Below, piece by piece: positions 49,879-59,680 of a DNA stretch of 64,000 bases (its first letter is position 1; each line of letters starts with the position of its first letter). A program made the position numbers and the translations under genes. This DNA is from F23-D06 sp963620035 (GTDB lineage Bacteria; Bacteroidota; Bacteroidia; Bacteroidales; WCHB1-69): NCBI GenBank assembly GCA_963620035.1, contig CAVEXN010000007.1, forward strand, positions 1 to 64,000, given 5' to 3'. Under the pieces are notes generated by a model. It saw only the letters and a program-made list of their open reading frames with translations. It searched no databases and was not told the DNA's origin.

Positions 49879-50829
49879 TTATTGTCTGTTGTTCAACCAA
49901 TTCGTTACATTCTTGTAGATACGTTCGTCTATATTGCCGTCTTCTGCGGGCACAAACTTTTCGCCGAGAATATGTTCATAAAGTTCTATATATCGGTCTG
50001 TTATACTCTTGACTATGGCGTCGGTCATTTCAGGCATCTGCTGTCCTTCCAGTCCTTGGAAGCCGTTAGCCATCAGCCATTCGCGCACAAACTCTTTCGA
50101 CAGCTGTTTTTGGGGTTGGCCTTGGGCGAGGTTCTCCTCGTAAGTATCTGCATAGAAATAGCGGGAGGAGTCGGGTGTGTGGATTTCATCGATGAGGTAG
50201 ATCTTGCCGTCGTTCTTGCCAAATTCGTACTTCGTGTCCACAAGGATCAATCCTTGCCGGGCGGCGATTTCGGTGCCGCGTTCAAAAAGTTTGAGCGTAT
50301 AGTCTTCAATGACGGCATAATCTTCGGGAGACACCAGTCCTTTGGCGAGGATTTCATCTTTAGAAATATCCTGGTCGTGTTCGCCCTGTTCTGCCTTGGT
50401 AGTAGGAGTGATGATAGGTTCAGGGAATTTCTGGTTCTCGTGCATGCCGTCGGGCAGGATGTTGCCGCAAAGGTTGCGGCCGCCGTTTTTGTAGAATCGC
50501 CAAGCGCTGCCGCAGAGGTAGCCGCGCACAATCATCTCCACCGGAAAGCCTTGGCACAGCAGCCCTGCCGTCACCATAGGGTCGGGCGTTGACAGTTTCC
50601 AGTTGGGGCAGATGTCCGTAGTGGCATCCAGAAACTTTGCGGCAATCTGGTTCAGGATCTGTCCCTTGCAGGGGATGCCTTTGGGCAGAATCACATCGAA
50701 AGCTGAAATACGGTCGGTGGCGACCATGACAAGGATTTCATCGTTGATATTATAGACGTCGCGCACCTTGCCGTGATAGACACCTTTTTGTTTGGGAAAA
50801 TCGAAATCAGAGTGTGTTATTGCAGCCAT
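49879..50829 (-). CDS. purC: Phosphoribosylaminoimidazole-succinocarboxamide synthase
   Basis: Joins aspartate to CAIR in purine synthesis (SAICAR synthetase). The 316-residue protein has KVRDVYNINDEILVMVATDRISAFDVILPKG at the start, RGYLCGSAWRFY near 102 and LVDTKYEFGKNDGKIYLIDEIHTPDSSRYF near 196. It is the longer, eukaryote-like form. The promoter element at 50865-50872 lies upstream; valS follows after 14 bp. Confidence 0.95.
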   Translation of the reverse strand: MAAITHSDFDFPKQKGVYHGKVRDVYNINDEILVMVATDRISAFDVILPKGIPCKGQILNQIAAKFLDATTDICPNWKLSTPDPMVTAGLLCQGFPVEMIVRGYLCGSAWRFYKNGGRNLCGNILPDGMHENQKFPEPIITPTTKAEQGEHDQDISKDEILAKGLVSPEDYAVIEDYTLKLFERGTEIAARQGLILVDTKYEFGKNDGKIYLIDEIHTPDSSRYFYADTYEENLAQGQPQKQLSKEFVREWLMANGFQGLEGQQMPEMTDAIVKSITDRYIELYEHILGEKFVPAEDGNIDERIYKNVTNWLNNRQ

Positions 50830-50864
50830 ATAGCAAAAAAATTAACTTGTTTTTTTAGTGGCGG

Positions 50865-50872
50865 CAAAAATA
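50865..50872 (-). promoter_or_regulatory. -7 promoter element for purC-valS
   Basis: Reads TATTTTTG on the minus strand, 35 bp before the purC start. It is divergent from the acyltransferase promoter. Confidence 0.55.
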
Positions 50873-50900
50873 GCGAAAAAATCAGTATTGAAAATTATAG

Positions 50901-50908
50901 TATTTTTG
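50901..50908 (+). promoter_or_regulatory. -7 promoter element for the acyltransferase
   Basis: TATTTTTG, 23 bp before the ATG at 50932. It excludes the longer frame that opens at 50773 inside purC. Confidence 0.55.
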
Positions 50909-50931
50909 CGCCCATATTTTTTATCATCAGT

Positions 50932-52077
50932 ATGGATAATTTTGATGACATTCGACCATACAGCGAAGCGGAGGCCCGTCACGCTTATTACAAACTGATG
51001 GACGACAAGCGTTTTCAGGACGCCATCGCCAAGTGTTTGCCTGACTACACCATCGACGACTTTCGCAGAGATTTTGAGCATTGGCACACGATAGACGAGG
51101 TGCAGGCCGGCTTCGACAAGCGGTTTATGGATGTTTTCACCAAACAGTTCGCCACAGGACTCACCTTTTCGGGCATCGAGAACATCGACCCGGACCAGGC
51201 ATACCTGTTCATCAGCAACCATCGTGACATCACGTTCGACCCGGCCATGCTCCAGTACTATTTTTTTCTTGAGCACCGGCGCACTTCCAAAATCGCCATC
51301 GGCGACAACCTCATAGCCACGCCTGTCTTGAGTGAGTTCGCGCGCCTCAACAAGATGTTCCTGGTGTTGCGCAGTGGGTCGCTCCGCGAGAAACTGCAAA
51401 ACTTCCAGCGGCTTTCTGCCTATATCCAATACAGCCTGTTTGAGGAGAAAGAATCGGTATGGATAGCGCAGCGCGACGGCCGTACCAAAGACGGCAACGA
51501 CTATACCAAGCAAGGGCTCGTAAAGATGGTTTCGATGGGGCACGACAGCAACTTGATAGAGACTCTAAAGCGGATGAACATCACACCGATGTCCATCTCC
51601 TACGAATATGAGCCATGCGCACAGTTCAAGGCCCGCGAACTGGCACTCAGCGAAAACGGTGTCCATTACCGGAAACGCCCGGGCGAGGATTTTGACAGCA
51701 TCAAAGAAGGCATCTTCGGACAAAAAGGACACATAACCCTGACTATCGGGAAGCCGCTCAAGGAAGAATTGGACACCATACCGAAAGAAATCAACAACAA
51801 CGACAAACTTTTCCACGTCTGCCACTTGATTGACAGGCAGATATACGCAGCATACAAATTATACCCCAATAACTATATCGCCCACGACATCAGAGACAAT
51901 GACGAGCGTTACCGCGACTGCTATACTGCGGAACAGAAAGAACAGTTTGAACAATACCTCGAGCGCAAGTCCGTTGTGCAGGATGTGGCACGGGAGAAGA
52001 TGAGAACATATCTGTTGCGCATCTACGCCACTCCTGTGGACAATCATTACAAACAACCCGCAGACAGAAGATTGTAA
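50932..52077 (+). CDS. Glycerol-phosphate acyltransferase-like protein
   Basis: A 381-residue PlsC/PlsB-superfamily protein. The acyltransferase motif is SNHRDITFD at 95-103 (His97 and Asp103, HX5D rather than the usual HX4D), followed by block-II and block-III-like RSGSLREKLQNFQRLSAYIQ and ESVWIAQRDGRTKDG. No clear membrane helix. I infer transfer of an acyl chain to a lipid precursor at the inner membrane. A GT9 gene and lpxH follow on the same strand, placing it with envelope genes. Confidence 0.78.
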   Translation: MDNFDDIRPYSEAEARHAYYKLMDDKRFQDAIAKCLPDYTIDDFRRDFEHWHTIDEVQAGFDKRFMDVFTKQFATGLTFSGIENIDPDQAYLFISNHRDITFDPAMLQYYFFLEHRRTSKIAIGDNLIATPVLSEFARLNKMFLVLRSGSLREKLQNFQRLSAYIQYSLFEEKESVWIAQRDGRTKDGNDYTKQGLVKMVSMGHDSNLIETLKRMNITPMSISYEYEPCAQFKARELALSENGVHYRKRPGEDFDSIKEGIFGQKGHITLTIGKPLKEELDTIPKEINNNDKLFHVCHLIDRQIYAAYKLYPNNYIAHDIRDNDERYRDCYTAEQKEQFEQYLERKSVVQDVAREKMRTYLLRIYATPVDNHYKQPADRRL

Positions 52078-52104
52078 AAAACACATTATAAATATTGACA
52101 CGAA

Positions 52105-53115
52105 ATGGATGAGATACAACCTCCGTCGACATTGAAGATACTGGTCATTCGATTGAGTTCTATTGGCGACATTGTGCTGACAACGCCGGTTGTCAGAGCA
52201 CTCAAAACGCAGATCCCGGGAGCAGAACTGCATTTCCTAACCAAAACAGAAAATGAGACGGTCATAAAAGCGAATCCTTACATTGACAAGATTCACCTTT
52301 ATGGCAAAAGCCGTAAGAAAGACCTGTTTGAAGAACTGAAGGCAGAGCATTTTGACTATGTAATAGATTTGCATGGCAAGCACCGCACGCGTCAGGTGGC
52401 GCGGAGGCTGAACCGCCCCACACTCACCTACAACAAGCTGACGCTCGGGCGGGCATTCTGCGTGGCATTCAAAATCAACCTGCTGCCCAACAAGCACATC
52501 GTTGACCGTTTTTTCCAAGCCGTTGCCGACCTTAACGTGCATAATGACCACAAGGGGTTGGACTTCTTCATCCCCGAGGGGTGTGGTTTCGACGGCGACG
52601 ACCTTCCGATGGTCTTCGAGGACGGCTTTGTGGCCATTGTGCTGGCCGGCCAACATGTCACCAAACGCATTCCCGCCTCCAAAGTCATCGAAATCGGCAG
52701 TATCCTGCACAAGCCTGTCATGTTGTTAGGCGGGCAGGATGTTGCGGAAGAAGGCGAAGAAATCGCACTGCAATTGGGCGACCGTGCCTATAACGGATGC
52801 GGGAAATACACGCTCTACCAGTCGTGTTCCATCCTGAAACAGGCAGACTGTGTCATCACCGGCGACACCGGGCTGATGCATGTGGCCGCCGCTTTCCGCA
52901 AACCCGTTGCGGTGTTGTGGGGAAACACCATCCCCGAGTTCGGCATGTATCCCTATATGCCCGGGCAGCGGTATATGTACCGCAATTTTGAGGTATGCCC
53001 GCTCCGTTGCCGCCCCTGTTCCAAACTCGGACGCGCCAAATGCCCGCGCAAACATTTCAAGTGCATGAATATGATCCCTGCCATCGAAGTGTCCGACTGG
53101 GTCAATAAATTCTGA
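52105..53115 (+). CDS. Glycosyltransferase family 9 (heptosyltransferase-like)
   Basis: A 336-residue cytosolic GT-B enzyme: ILVIRLSSIGDIVLTTPVVRAL at the start, CVITGDTGLMHVAAAFRKPVAVLWGNT near 250 and a late Cys cluster (CPLRCRPCSKLGRAKC) that may bind zinc. It probably adds a heptose or related sugar to the LPS core. lpxH begins 2 bp after it ends, and waaA lies some 5 kb on, consistent with LPS assembly. Confidence 0.88.
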   Translation: MDEIQPPSTLKILVIRLSSIGDIVLTTPVVRALKTQIPGAELHFLTKTENETVIKANPYIDKIHLYGKSRKKDLFEELKAEHFDYVIDLHGKHRTRQVARRLNRPTLTYNKLTLGRAFCVAFKINLLPNKHIVDRFFQAVADLNVHNDHKGLDFFIPEGCGFDGDDLPMVFEDGFVAIVLAGQHVTKRIPASKVIEIGSILHKPVMLLGGQDVAEEGEEIALQLGDRAYNGCGKYTLYQSCSILKQADCVITGDTGLMHVAAAFRKPVAVLWGNTIPEFGMYPYMPGQRYMYRNFEVCPLRCRPCSKLGRAKCPRKHFKCMNMIPAIEVSDWVNKF

Positions 53116-53117
53116 AG

Positions 53118-53906
53118 ATGAGACAAGACTTTTTCCAGAATCCCGTCTCTCTGCAAGGCAATGCCTGCTTCCTCTCCGACACCCATTTCAGGGCACCGCA
53201 AGACCAGGAGAGCTGGCAGAGAGAAAGCTTTCTCGTCCGTTTTTTGGAAAAAGAAAACATTGACCATCTGTTTCTTTTAGGCGACATCTTCGATTTTTGG
53301 TTCGAATATGCCGATGTCGTCCCGAAAGGCTATTTCCGCCTGTTGAACCTGCTGCACGAAATGCATGGGCGCGGCGTCAACATATATTTCTTCACCGGGA
53401 ATCATGATATGTGGGTTGAGGACTATTTCACGAAATGTTTCGGCTGCCAAGTGTTCCGCGAGCCGCGTCTGTTTGTGCTGAACGGGAAACGTTGTCTGAT
53501 AGGGCACGGAGACGGGCTGGGCGGGAAACAACCGCGCTATCTTTTCATCAAGAAAGTGCTCGGCTTCGGTCCAGACCGCTTTTTTTACAGCCTGCTGCAC
53601 CCCCGCATCGCCTTTGCAGTTGCACGTCACTGCTCTGCCCGCAGCCGCGCCTCACATCCCGCCGATGTTGCCGTCTTCCGCAACGAGGCAGAACATCAAG
53701 TAATGTTTGCCCGCGAAGCACTCCAAAACCACGACGTGGATTTCTTCATTCTGGCGCACCGGCACATCCCCGTCGTCTATCCGCTCAGCAGCCGGTCAAA
53801 ACTCTTCAATGCCGGCGACTGGATTGACAATTTCAGCTACATTCTGTTCAAGGCAGGAGAAGACCAGCCGGAACTTCATTTCTACGACACAGCGAACCAT
53901 TCATAG
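53118..53906 (+). CDS. lpxH: UDP-2,3-diacylglucosamine diphosphatase
   Basis: Metallophosphoesterase that makes lipid X for lipid A. The 262-residue protein has FLSDTHF near residue 19, LGDIFDFWFE near 53, TGNHDMW near 93, IGHGDGLG near 127 and AHRHIPV near 214, the di-manganese ligands in order. It lies 2 bp after the GT9 gene and 27 bp before era. Confidence 0.9.
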   Translation: MRQDFFQNPVSLQGNACFLSDTHFRAPQDQESWQRESFLVRFLEKENIDHLFLLGDIFDFWFEYADVVPKGYFRLLNLLHEMHGRGVNIYFFTGNHDMWVEDYFTKCFGCQVFREPRLFVLNGKRCLIGHGDGLGGKQPRYLFIKKVLGFGPDRFFYSLLHPRIAFAVARHCSARSRASHPADVAVFRNEAEHQVMFAREALQNHDVDFFILAHRHIPVVYPLSSRSKLFNAGDWIDNFSYILFKAGEDQPELHFYDTANHS

Positions 53907-53933
53907 CAAAACAAACACAATAACCCATCCGAA

Positions 53934-54851
53934 ATGACCAACACAGAAACTATCAGCAATATACCGCCCGGGCACCGCGCCGGCTTCGTAAATCTCATCG
54001 GGAACCCCAACGTCGGCAAAAGCACCCTCATGAACCGGCTTGTGGGCGAGAAAGTGTCCATTATGACCTCCAAGGCACAAACCACACGGCACCGGATCAA
54101 AGGCATCGTCAACGGCGACGACTATCAGATTGTCTATTCCGACCTTCCCGGTGTGCTTGACCCTGCCTATATGATGCAAAAGATGATGATGCGTTTTGTG
54201 GTTGACTCTCTGCAAGATGCGGACATCATCCTCTATCTGGTAGAGTGCGGGGAAACTAAATACAATGCCGAACTGGTGGAGAAGATAAAAGCCCTCCGAC
54301 AACCTGTCATTCTGGTCATCAACAAGATTGACCGTTTTTCAGAAGAACAAACCGAAGCCTCAAGACAGCATTGGCGCGGAATCTTCCCCGATGCAGACAT
54401 CATCGCCGTCTCCGCACTCAAGAACCTCAACGTTGAAATACTCTGCCGACACATTGTGGAACTGCTGCCGGAGTGTCCGCCCTATTTCCCGAAAGACGCA
54501 TTGACCGACCGGCCCGTACGCTTCTTTGTGTCAGAACTGATACGCGAACAGATTCTGCTGCAGTACAAAAAAGAGATTCCCTACAGCGTGGAAGTTGTCA
54601 TAGACAGTTACAAAGAAGACGAAAACCTCATCCGTATCAGTGCGATTCTGTATGTGGAGCGTGACACGCAGAAGGCCATCATCATCGGCAGAAAAGGCAC
54701 CGCCATCAAGAAACTCGGCACCGACGCCCGCGCCTCCATCGAGGATTTCCTGCAAAAGCACATTTTCCTCGACCTTTCCGTGAAAGTGCTGAAAGACTGG
54801 CGCAACAGCGAACTGCACATGAAACGTTTCGGGTACGATTACAAAGACTGA
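53934..54851 (+). CDS. era: GTPase Era
   Basis: Binds the 3' end of 16S rRNA and assists 30S maturation. The 305-residue protein has GNPNVGKSTLMNRLVGEK near residue 22, a KAQTTRHRIKG switch, DLPG, LVINKIDRFSEEQ near 126 and the C-terminal KH domain (VEVVIDSYKEDENLIRISAI; IIIGRKGTAIKKLGTDARA). Length is normal. It ends a co-directional run from the acyltransferase onward. Confidence 0.96.
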   Translation: MTNTETISNIPPGHRAGFVNLIGNPNVGKSTLMNRLVGEKVSIMTSKAQTTRHRIKGIVNGDDYQIVYSDLPGVLDPAYMMQKMMMRFVVDSLQDADIILYLVECGETKYNAELVEKIKALRQPVILVINKIDRFSEEQTEASRQHWRGIFPDADIIAVSALKNLNVEILCRHIVELLPECPPYFPKDALTDRPVRFFVSELIREQILLQYKKEIPYSVEVVIDSYKEDENLIRISAILYVERDTQKAIIIGRKGTAIKKLGTDARASIEDFLQKHIFLDLSVKVLKDWRNSELHMKRFGYDYKD

Positions 54852-54909
54852 CATGCTTTTCCGTTGCAGAAACACATCATTCATCATCGTTAACTGAAAA
54901 TATATTATT

Positions 54910-56163
54910 ATGGCAATACTCGTAAAAAACATCAAACAACTGGTTCAGGCAGAACCGCAGAATATAACAGTCAGGGCAGGCAAAGACATGCAGCATCTGC
55001 CCATTATAAACAACGCCTATCTGCTCACAGAAGGTGACAGGATCAAGGCTTTCGGAAAGATGGAAGATTTCAGCCCGGCACTTCTCGACGGTCTTGCAGA
55101 GCCGTTGCAGGAGATAGACGCCACGGACAAGATGGTTTTCCCTTCTTTTTGCGATTCGCACACGCACATCGTATATGCCGGCACTCGCGAAGTTGAATAC
55201 ATTGACAAAATCAAAGGGCTCAGCTATGAAGAAATCGCCAGGCGCGGCGGCGGCATTCTCAACTCCGCCATCCGTCTGCACAACACATCGGAGGAAGAAT
55301 TGTTTGACGAAGCGTGGAGGAGGCTGGAAGAGATGGCTTTGTGGGGCACCGGTGCCGTAGAGATCAAGAGCGGCTACGGACTCTCCACTGAAGACGAACT
55401 GAAGATGCTCCGCGTCATCCGAAGGCTCAAAGAGAAATCCCCCCTGCTGATTAAGGCCAACTTTCTGGGTGCCCATGCCGTGCCCGAACAGTACAAACAG
55501 AACCCCGACGAATACGTGGACCTCATTATCAACGAGATGATACCTATGGTTGCCGCCGAGGAACTTGCCGATTTTATCGATGTTTTCTGCGACAAAGGCT
55601 TTTTCACCGTCGAGCAGACCGAAAGGATGCTGATGCAGGGCATCAAGTACGGACTTCGTCCTAAAATCCATGCCAACGAGTTGGACTATTCGGGCGGAAT
55701 TCAGGTAGGTGTCAAATACAACGCTCTCTCTGTCGACCATCTGGAATACACGGGCGACGAAGAAATTGCCGCACTGCTCGGAAGCGAGACTATGCCCACG
55801 ATACTGCCCGGGGCCGCTTTCTTCTTAGGTATGGTTTGTGCTCCGGCGCGCAAGATGATGGAAGCCGGGCTGCCTGTAGCACTTGCCTCCGACTACAACC
55901 CGGGCTCCTGTCCTTCGGGCAATATGCAACTTGTGTTGGCTATGGGATCTGTCATGTACAAAATGCTGACCGAAGAGGCGGTAAATGCCACAACCGTCAA
56001 CACCGCATACGCATTAGGAGAACATGAGCAAGTGGGCAGCATCACTGTTGGGAAGAGAGCCAACTTTTTCATCACGAAGCCGATGGACTCCATATACTTT
56101 ATGAGTTACGGTTTTGGTGAGAATAAGATAGAGCAACATTTCCTGAACGGGAAACGGGCATAG
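54910..56163 (+). CDS. hutI: Imidazolonepropionase
   Basis: Third step of histidine degradation; hydrolyses imidazolonepropionate to formiminoglutamate. The 417-residue amidohydrolase has SFCDSHTHIVYAGTREVEY near residue 80, GTGAVEIKSGYGLSTEDELK near 148, FLGAHAVPEQYK, HANELDYSGGIQVGV near 254 and ASDYNPGSCPSGN near 325, with the metal His/Asp residues present. No other hut gene is visible here. Confidence 0.95.
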   Translation: MAILVKNIKQLVQAEPQNITVRAGKDMQHLPIINNAYLLTEGDRIKAFGKMEDFSPALLDGLAEPLQEIDATDKMVFPSFCDSHTHIVYAGTREVEYIDKIKGLSYEEIARRGGGILNSAIRLHNTSEEELFDEAWRRLEEMALWGTGAVEIKSGYGLSTEDELKMLRVIRRLKEKSPLLIKANFLGAHAVPEQYKQNPDEYVDLIINEMIPMVAAEELADFIDVFCDKGFFTVEQTERMLMQGIKYGLRPKIHANELDYSGGIQVGVKYNALSVDHLEYTGDEEIAALLGSETMPTILPGAAFFLGMVCAPARKMMEAGLPVALASDYNPGSCPSGNMQLVLAMGSVMYKMLTEEAVNATTVNTAYALGEHEQVGSITVGKRANFFITKPMDSIYFMSYGFGENKIEQHFLNGKRA

Positions 56164-56171
56164 GGATTGCG

Positions 56172-56951
56172 TCAGAATTTGCCGCCTGCACCTCCGCCCC
56201 CGAAACCGCCGCCTCCGCCGAAGCCCCCGAAACTGCCCGAGCCGCCGCTATAGGGGCTGCCGCCCATAAACGGACCGCCTATGATGACCGGTCCGGAATA
56301 ACCGCCGCCGTGCGAGGAGTTGCCGTGCCCCGGCTTGTTCGGTTTCCTATACAACACGAACAGAACAACCAAAATAAGAAGGCCGAGGCCAACGCCAATA
56401 GCGTCGCCCGCCGTGAAAGGGTCCTCCAACCTGTCGGCATTGATCTCGCCAGAGGCGAGCGGCAGTATGTACGCCAAGGCCGAATCAATGGCGGCATAAT
56501 AGTTGCCGTTCTGAAGTTGCGGAATCATCTTCCGTTCTATTATGCGTTTGGCAGTAGCATCGGGAATGACACTTTCGAGGTCGTAGCCCACCGAAATATA
56601 GACATCGCCGTCGCCATTGCTGCGACTAGGTTTCACAAGAATCACCACCCCGTTTCGTTTGTCCTTGGACCGCACACCCCATTGCTCGCCTATCTCGTAG
56701 GCAAACTGAGCGGAAGAGTAGCCGCCAAGGTCTTCAACGGTTACCACGCAGATTACGTTGGTCGTCGTATCGTTAAACGCAACCAGCCGCCTTTCCATAT
56801 CATCCGTCTGTTCTCGGGTCAGCACTCCGGCAAAGTCGTTCACCAGCCGGGGAGGGTTTGGCACGGCGGGAATGACACCGTCTTTCTTAGCCGTACAGCA
56901 GAAGAGGATGCACAGCATACACTGAAGCAGAAAAAGCCTCTTCATCTCCAT
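56172..56951 (-). CDS. TPM-domain (YgcG-like) membrane protein
   Basis: A 259-residue exported protein: a signal peptide/lipobox-like start (LFCCTAKK), a TPM phosphatase-like domain (about 35-170: LVNDFAGVLTREQTDDMERRL, IGEQWGVRSKDKRNGVVILV), one transmembrane helix (about 183-203) and a very Gly-rich tail (GGFGGGGGFGGGGAGGKF). TPM proteins often pair with LemA, whose gene is 10 bp upstream. Function is unsettled; an envelope role is likely. Confidence 0.88.
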   Translation of the reverse strand: MEMKRLFLLQCMLCILFCCTAKKDGVIPAVPNPPRLVNDFAGVLTREQTDDMERRLVAFNDTTTNVICVVTVEDLGGYSSAQFAYEIGEQWGVRSKDKRNGVVILVKPSRSNGDGDVYISVGYDLESVIPDATAKRIIERKMIPQLQNGNYYAAIDSALAYILPLASGEINADRLEDPFTAGDAIGVGLGLLILVVLFVLYRKPNKPGHGNSSHGGGYSGPVIIGGPFMGGSPYSGGSGSFGGFGGGGGFGGGGAGGKF

Positions 56952-56961
56952 TCAAAAGAGT

Positions 56962-57561
56962 TTATTCGAAATTGAAATCCACTGAGGGGGCATTCTCTGC
57001 GCCTGCCGTAGCCTGAAAATAGCCTTTCTTCTCGAAATGGAACATTCCGGCCACAATACTGTTGGGGAATTTTCGAATATAAGTGTTGTATCCTTTTACC
57101 ACCTCATTGAATTTGTTGCGCTCAACTGCAATGCGGTTTTCTGTGCCTTCAAGCTGTGCCTGGAGCTCCAGGAAGTTCTGGTTTGATTTCAGTTCGGGGT
57201 ATCTTTCCACCACTACCATCAAGCGGCTCAAGGCAGACCCTAATTCATCCTGGGCTTTCTGGAACTGTGCGATAGCGTTCTCGTTCAGATTGTTGGCATC
57301 CACCTGCACCGATGAGACCTTAGAACGTGCGTTCACCACGGACTCTAAAGTGCCTTTCTCGAAATCGGCAGCCCCTTGAACTGTCTTCACCAAATTCGGT
57401 ATCAAGTCGAGGCGGCGTTGATAGACATTTTCCACATTAGCCCAGGCGGAGGAGCAACTCTCGTCTTTCTTGACCATTTTGTTGTACGGGCCAATCAGCC
57501 CGAGCAGCAGTGCCCCCACAATAGCAGCCACTACGATAATGATTGTTTTGTTCGTCTTCAT
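56962..57561 (-). CDS. lemA: LemA family protein
   Basis: A 199-residue protein with one N-terminal membrane helix (about 6-25) and an alpha-helical outer part: WANVENVYQRRLDLIPNLVKTV near residue 40, YPELKSNQNFLELQAQLEGTENRIAVERNKFNE near 119 and a YNTYIRKFPNSIVA motif. Typical LemA length and features. The TPM gene follows after 10 bp and waaA ends 18 bp upstream, so all are probably on one transcript. Confidence 0.92.
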   Translation of the reverse strand: MKTNKTIIIVVAAIVGALLLGLIGPYNKMVKKDESCSSAWANVENVYQRRLDLIPNLVKTVQGAADFEKGTLESVVNARSKVSSVQVDANNLNENAIAQFQKAQDELGSALSRLMVVVERYPELKSNQNFLELQAQLEGTENRIAVERNKFNEVVKGYNTYIRKFPNSIVAGMFHFEKKGYFQATAGAENAPSVDFNFE

Positions 57562-57579
57562 TTTTGTATTGTTTTTAAA

Positions 57580-58839
57580 TCATGAATAATTCACATTTCC
57601 ACTTTGCAAACTCCGTGCCGAGAACAATTTTTGGTATATCAGGTCGCAAGCGCCGATGTTGGAGGCCACGTATTGCCGGCACACATTGCAAATCTGTTCA
57701 TAAAACTCCGGTTCGCGGTCAAATCGGCGCACAATGGCCAGCATCTCTTCGGATGATGTGATGGGGAACGCACCCCTCAACTGCACAAGCATCACAGCCT
57801 CATTGAAGTGGCTGTAATGAGGCCCGAAGAAGAGCGGCACGCCAAAAACGGCGGCTTCCAGAATATTATGAAGCCCTGTTTTAAATGCGCCGCCAATATA
57901 CGAGAGGGTGCTGTAACGATATATTTTGCTCAAAAGCCCGATTGTGTCAACGACCAACACCTCGCAGTCGGCAAGGTTGGTGTGCTCCATTTCCGAGTAT
58001 GCCACAGTCTTAAAGTCTGCAAAAGTCTTCATTACCTCATCTCTTCTGCCGGTCTCGTGCGGGGCAACCACCAGTTTATAGTCTTCCAACTGTGCAAACA
58101 GAGCAGTAAGCAACTGCTCGTCAGGCCCCCATGTGCTGCCTGCCACAATGAGTTTCTTGTCTTGTTTGAATTTCTCTACAAAGTCAAGGCGGATGCCCTG
58201 CGAAGCAATGGCATGCACCCGGTCGAAGCGCATGTCGCCGCAGACCGTCACCTGACAGATGCCTATCTGGCGAAGCAATTGCTCGGAAAGGTCATTCTGC
58301 ACAAAAAAACCGGACGCAAGGCGGAGTTGTTTGCGAAACCAGCATCCTATGGGCTTGAAAAAGTATTGTTGCGGACGGAAAATGGCACAGATGTAATAAA
58401 ACGGCACATTCTGTTCATTCAATGCCCGCATATAATTGAACCAGAATTCGTACTTTATAAAGACGGCCATGCAAGGTTTTACCGTACGAACGAAACGGCG
58501 GGCATTGCGAAGCGTATCAGCGGGCAAATAATGCACATAGTCAGGGAGAGAATCGTTTTTGCGGATTTCATATCCGGAAGGGGAAAAGAATGTGACGAGC
58601 ACTTTCGTGTCGGGCGACTCCTTTTTCACCTTTTCGATAAATGGGCGGGCCTGTTCATACTCGCCAAGCGAAGCGCAATGTACCCAAAGCGGACGTTCGT
58701 TGAAGGCAAAAGCACTTTTCAACTTGCGGAAGATGCCCTGTCGACCGTGTACCCACAGCCGTGCTTTCTCGTTAAAAGGCGAGGCTGCCCGAATGAGGGC
58801 GGCACAGAGCGCTGCTCCTGCAGAAATCAGCGTATGCAT
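57580..58839 (-). CDS. waaA: 3-deoxy-D-manno-octulosonic acid (Kdo) transferase
   Basis: Adds Kdo to lipid A precursor at the inner membrane (family GT30). The 419-residue protein has WVHCASLGEYEQARPFIEKVK near residue 52, VTFFSPSGYEIRKN near 82, IKYEFWFNYMRAL near 128, VAGSTWGPDEQLL near 231 and SYIGGAFKTGLHNILEAAVFGVPLFFGPHY near 315. Hydrophobic N-terminal anchor present. It follows the outer-membrane-type protein gene by 17 bp. Confidence 0.94.
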   Translation of the reverse strand: MHTLISAGAALCAALIRAASPFNEKARLWVHGRQGIFRKLKSAFAFNERPLWVHCASLGEYEQARPFIEKVKKESPDTKVLVTFFSPSGYEIRKNDSLPDYVHYLPADTLRNARRFVRTVKPCMAVFIKYEFWFNYMRALNEQNVPFYYICAIFRPQQYFFKPIGCWFRKQLRLASGFFVQNDLSEQLLRQIGICQVTVCGDMRFDRVHAIASQGIRLDFVEKFKQDKKLIVAGSTWGPDEQLLTALFAQLEDYKLVVAPHETGRRDEVMKTFADFKTVAYSEMEHTNLADCEVLVVDTIGLLSKIYRYSTLSYIGGAFKTGLHNILEAAVFGVPLFFGPHYSHFNEAVMLVQLRGAFPITSSEEMLAIVRRFDREPEFYEQICNVCRQYVASNIGACDLIYQKLFSARSLQSGNVNYS

Positions 58840-58856
58840 AAAATGGGACGGTATTC

Positions 58857-59669
58857 TTATCGGTAATAAAAAGTTGTAACACTCTTTTTCTCATACAACG
58901 GTATGTTCCAGCCAACCTTCAACCCGACAAGCCCACTGAACTTGTACTTCAGATTGGCGGTAGAGCCCTCATTGATAATATAATTGCGCATCGGCTTGCT
59001 CCATATTTCATAAAACTCGATGCCGCCGTAGAAATTGAGCACCCTGTTTTTCTGTATGAAGAGGTATCCGAGAAATTGGTTCAAGGCAAAGCCGCCGGAG
59101 AGGTGGTCGTAGCCTTTCTTGTAATTGCCGTCCAGTTGGGGCACCTGGTTGTCGTAGTCGTTGATGCGGATCTTGTGGCCGAAATAGCCCGCACCGAGGC
59201 GAACCCACACTCCGGAATTCTTCCAGCGGTTCACGGGGAAGACCTTGCCGACATTGGCGCCGAACTGCCAGTATCGGCCTTCGAGGTAAATCTTGGCCTG
59301 CAAGCCGTTGCCGTCAAGGACAATGTAGTCGCCGCCAGATTCGCTGACGATGTCGCCCAGAAAAGCCGCAGACTTGTCACGGAGGTTCGCGCCGAACATA
59401 TAATTGCCCGTCACACCGAAAGTCCAGTTTCCCCTGGTCTTTACCGTCAGGCCTGTGCCGACGGACAGGTTGGGCTTGAACCAGCTTCTAAGGTCGCCAA
59501 TGGGCAGATGTCCGGCCATATCCACTCCTGTCCAGACCATAGTGGCAGTCGTATCTACGTAGTTCTTGTCTTTGTAATTTGTCCTTATGTGGCTGTTCCC
59601 CCGCTGGGCCGAGGCGACTGCAAAAGTGCAGAGCAACAGCAGGAAAACAAGGAAATATCTTTTATGCAT
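58857..59669 (-). CDS. Outer-membrane beta-barrel-like exported protein
   Basis: A 270-residue protein with a signal peptide (HKRYFLVFLLLLCTFAVASA). The mature part has many alternating aromatic/Gly strands (TGNYMFGANL, GVWVRLGAGYFGHKI, FYGGIEFYEIW) and ends in TTFYYR, an aromatic-rich C-terminus, so an outer-membrane beta barrel is likely. Not assigned to a named family. Start at 59669 chosen for the signal peptide. It sits between a terminator-like hairpin and waaA. Confidence 0.75.
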   Translation of the reverse strand: MHKRYFLVFLLLLCTFAVASAQRGNSHIRTNYKDKNYVDTTATMVWTGVDMAGHLPIGDLRSWFKPNLSVGTGLTVKTRGNWTFGVTGNYMFGANLRDKSAAFLGDIVSESGGDYIVLDGNGLQAKIYLEGRYWQFGANVGKVFPVNRWKNSGVWVRLGAGYFGHKIRINDYDNQVPQLDGNYKKGYDHLSGGFALNQFLGYLFIQKNRVLNFYGGIEFYEIWSKPMRNYIINEGSTANLKYKFSGLVGLKVGWNIPLYEKKSVTTFYYR

Positions 59670-59680
59670 AGCCGTAAAAA

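Noticed and set aside
54877..55740. Minus-strand open frame opposite hutI
   Set aside because: Shadow frame without any known domain.
57808..58866. Plus-strand open frame of 352 codons opposite waaA
   Set aside because: waaA motifs on the minus strand are unambiguous.
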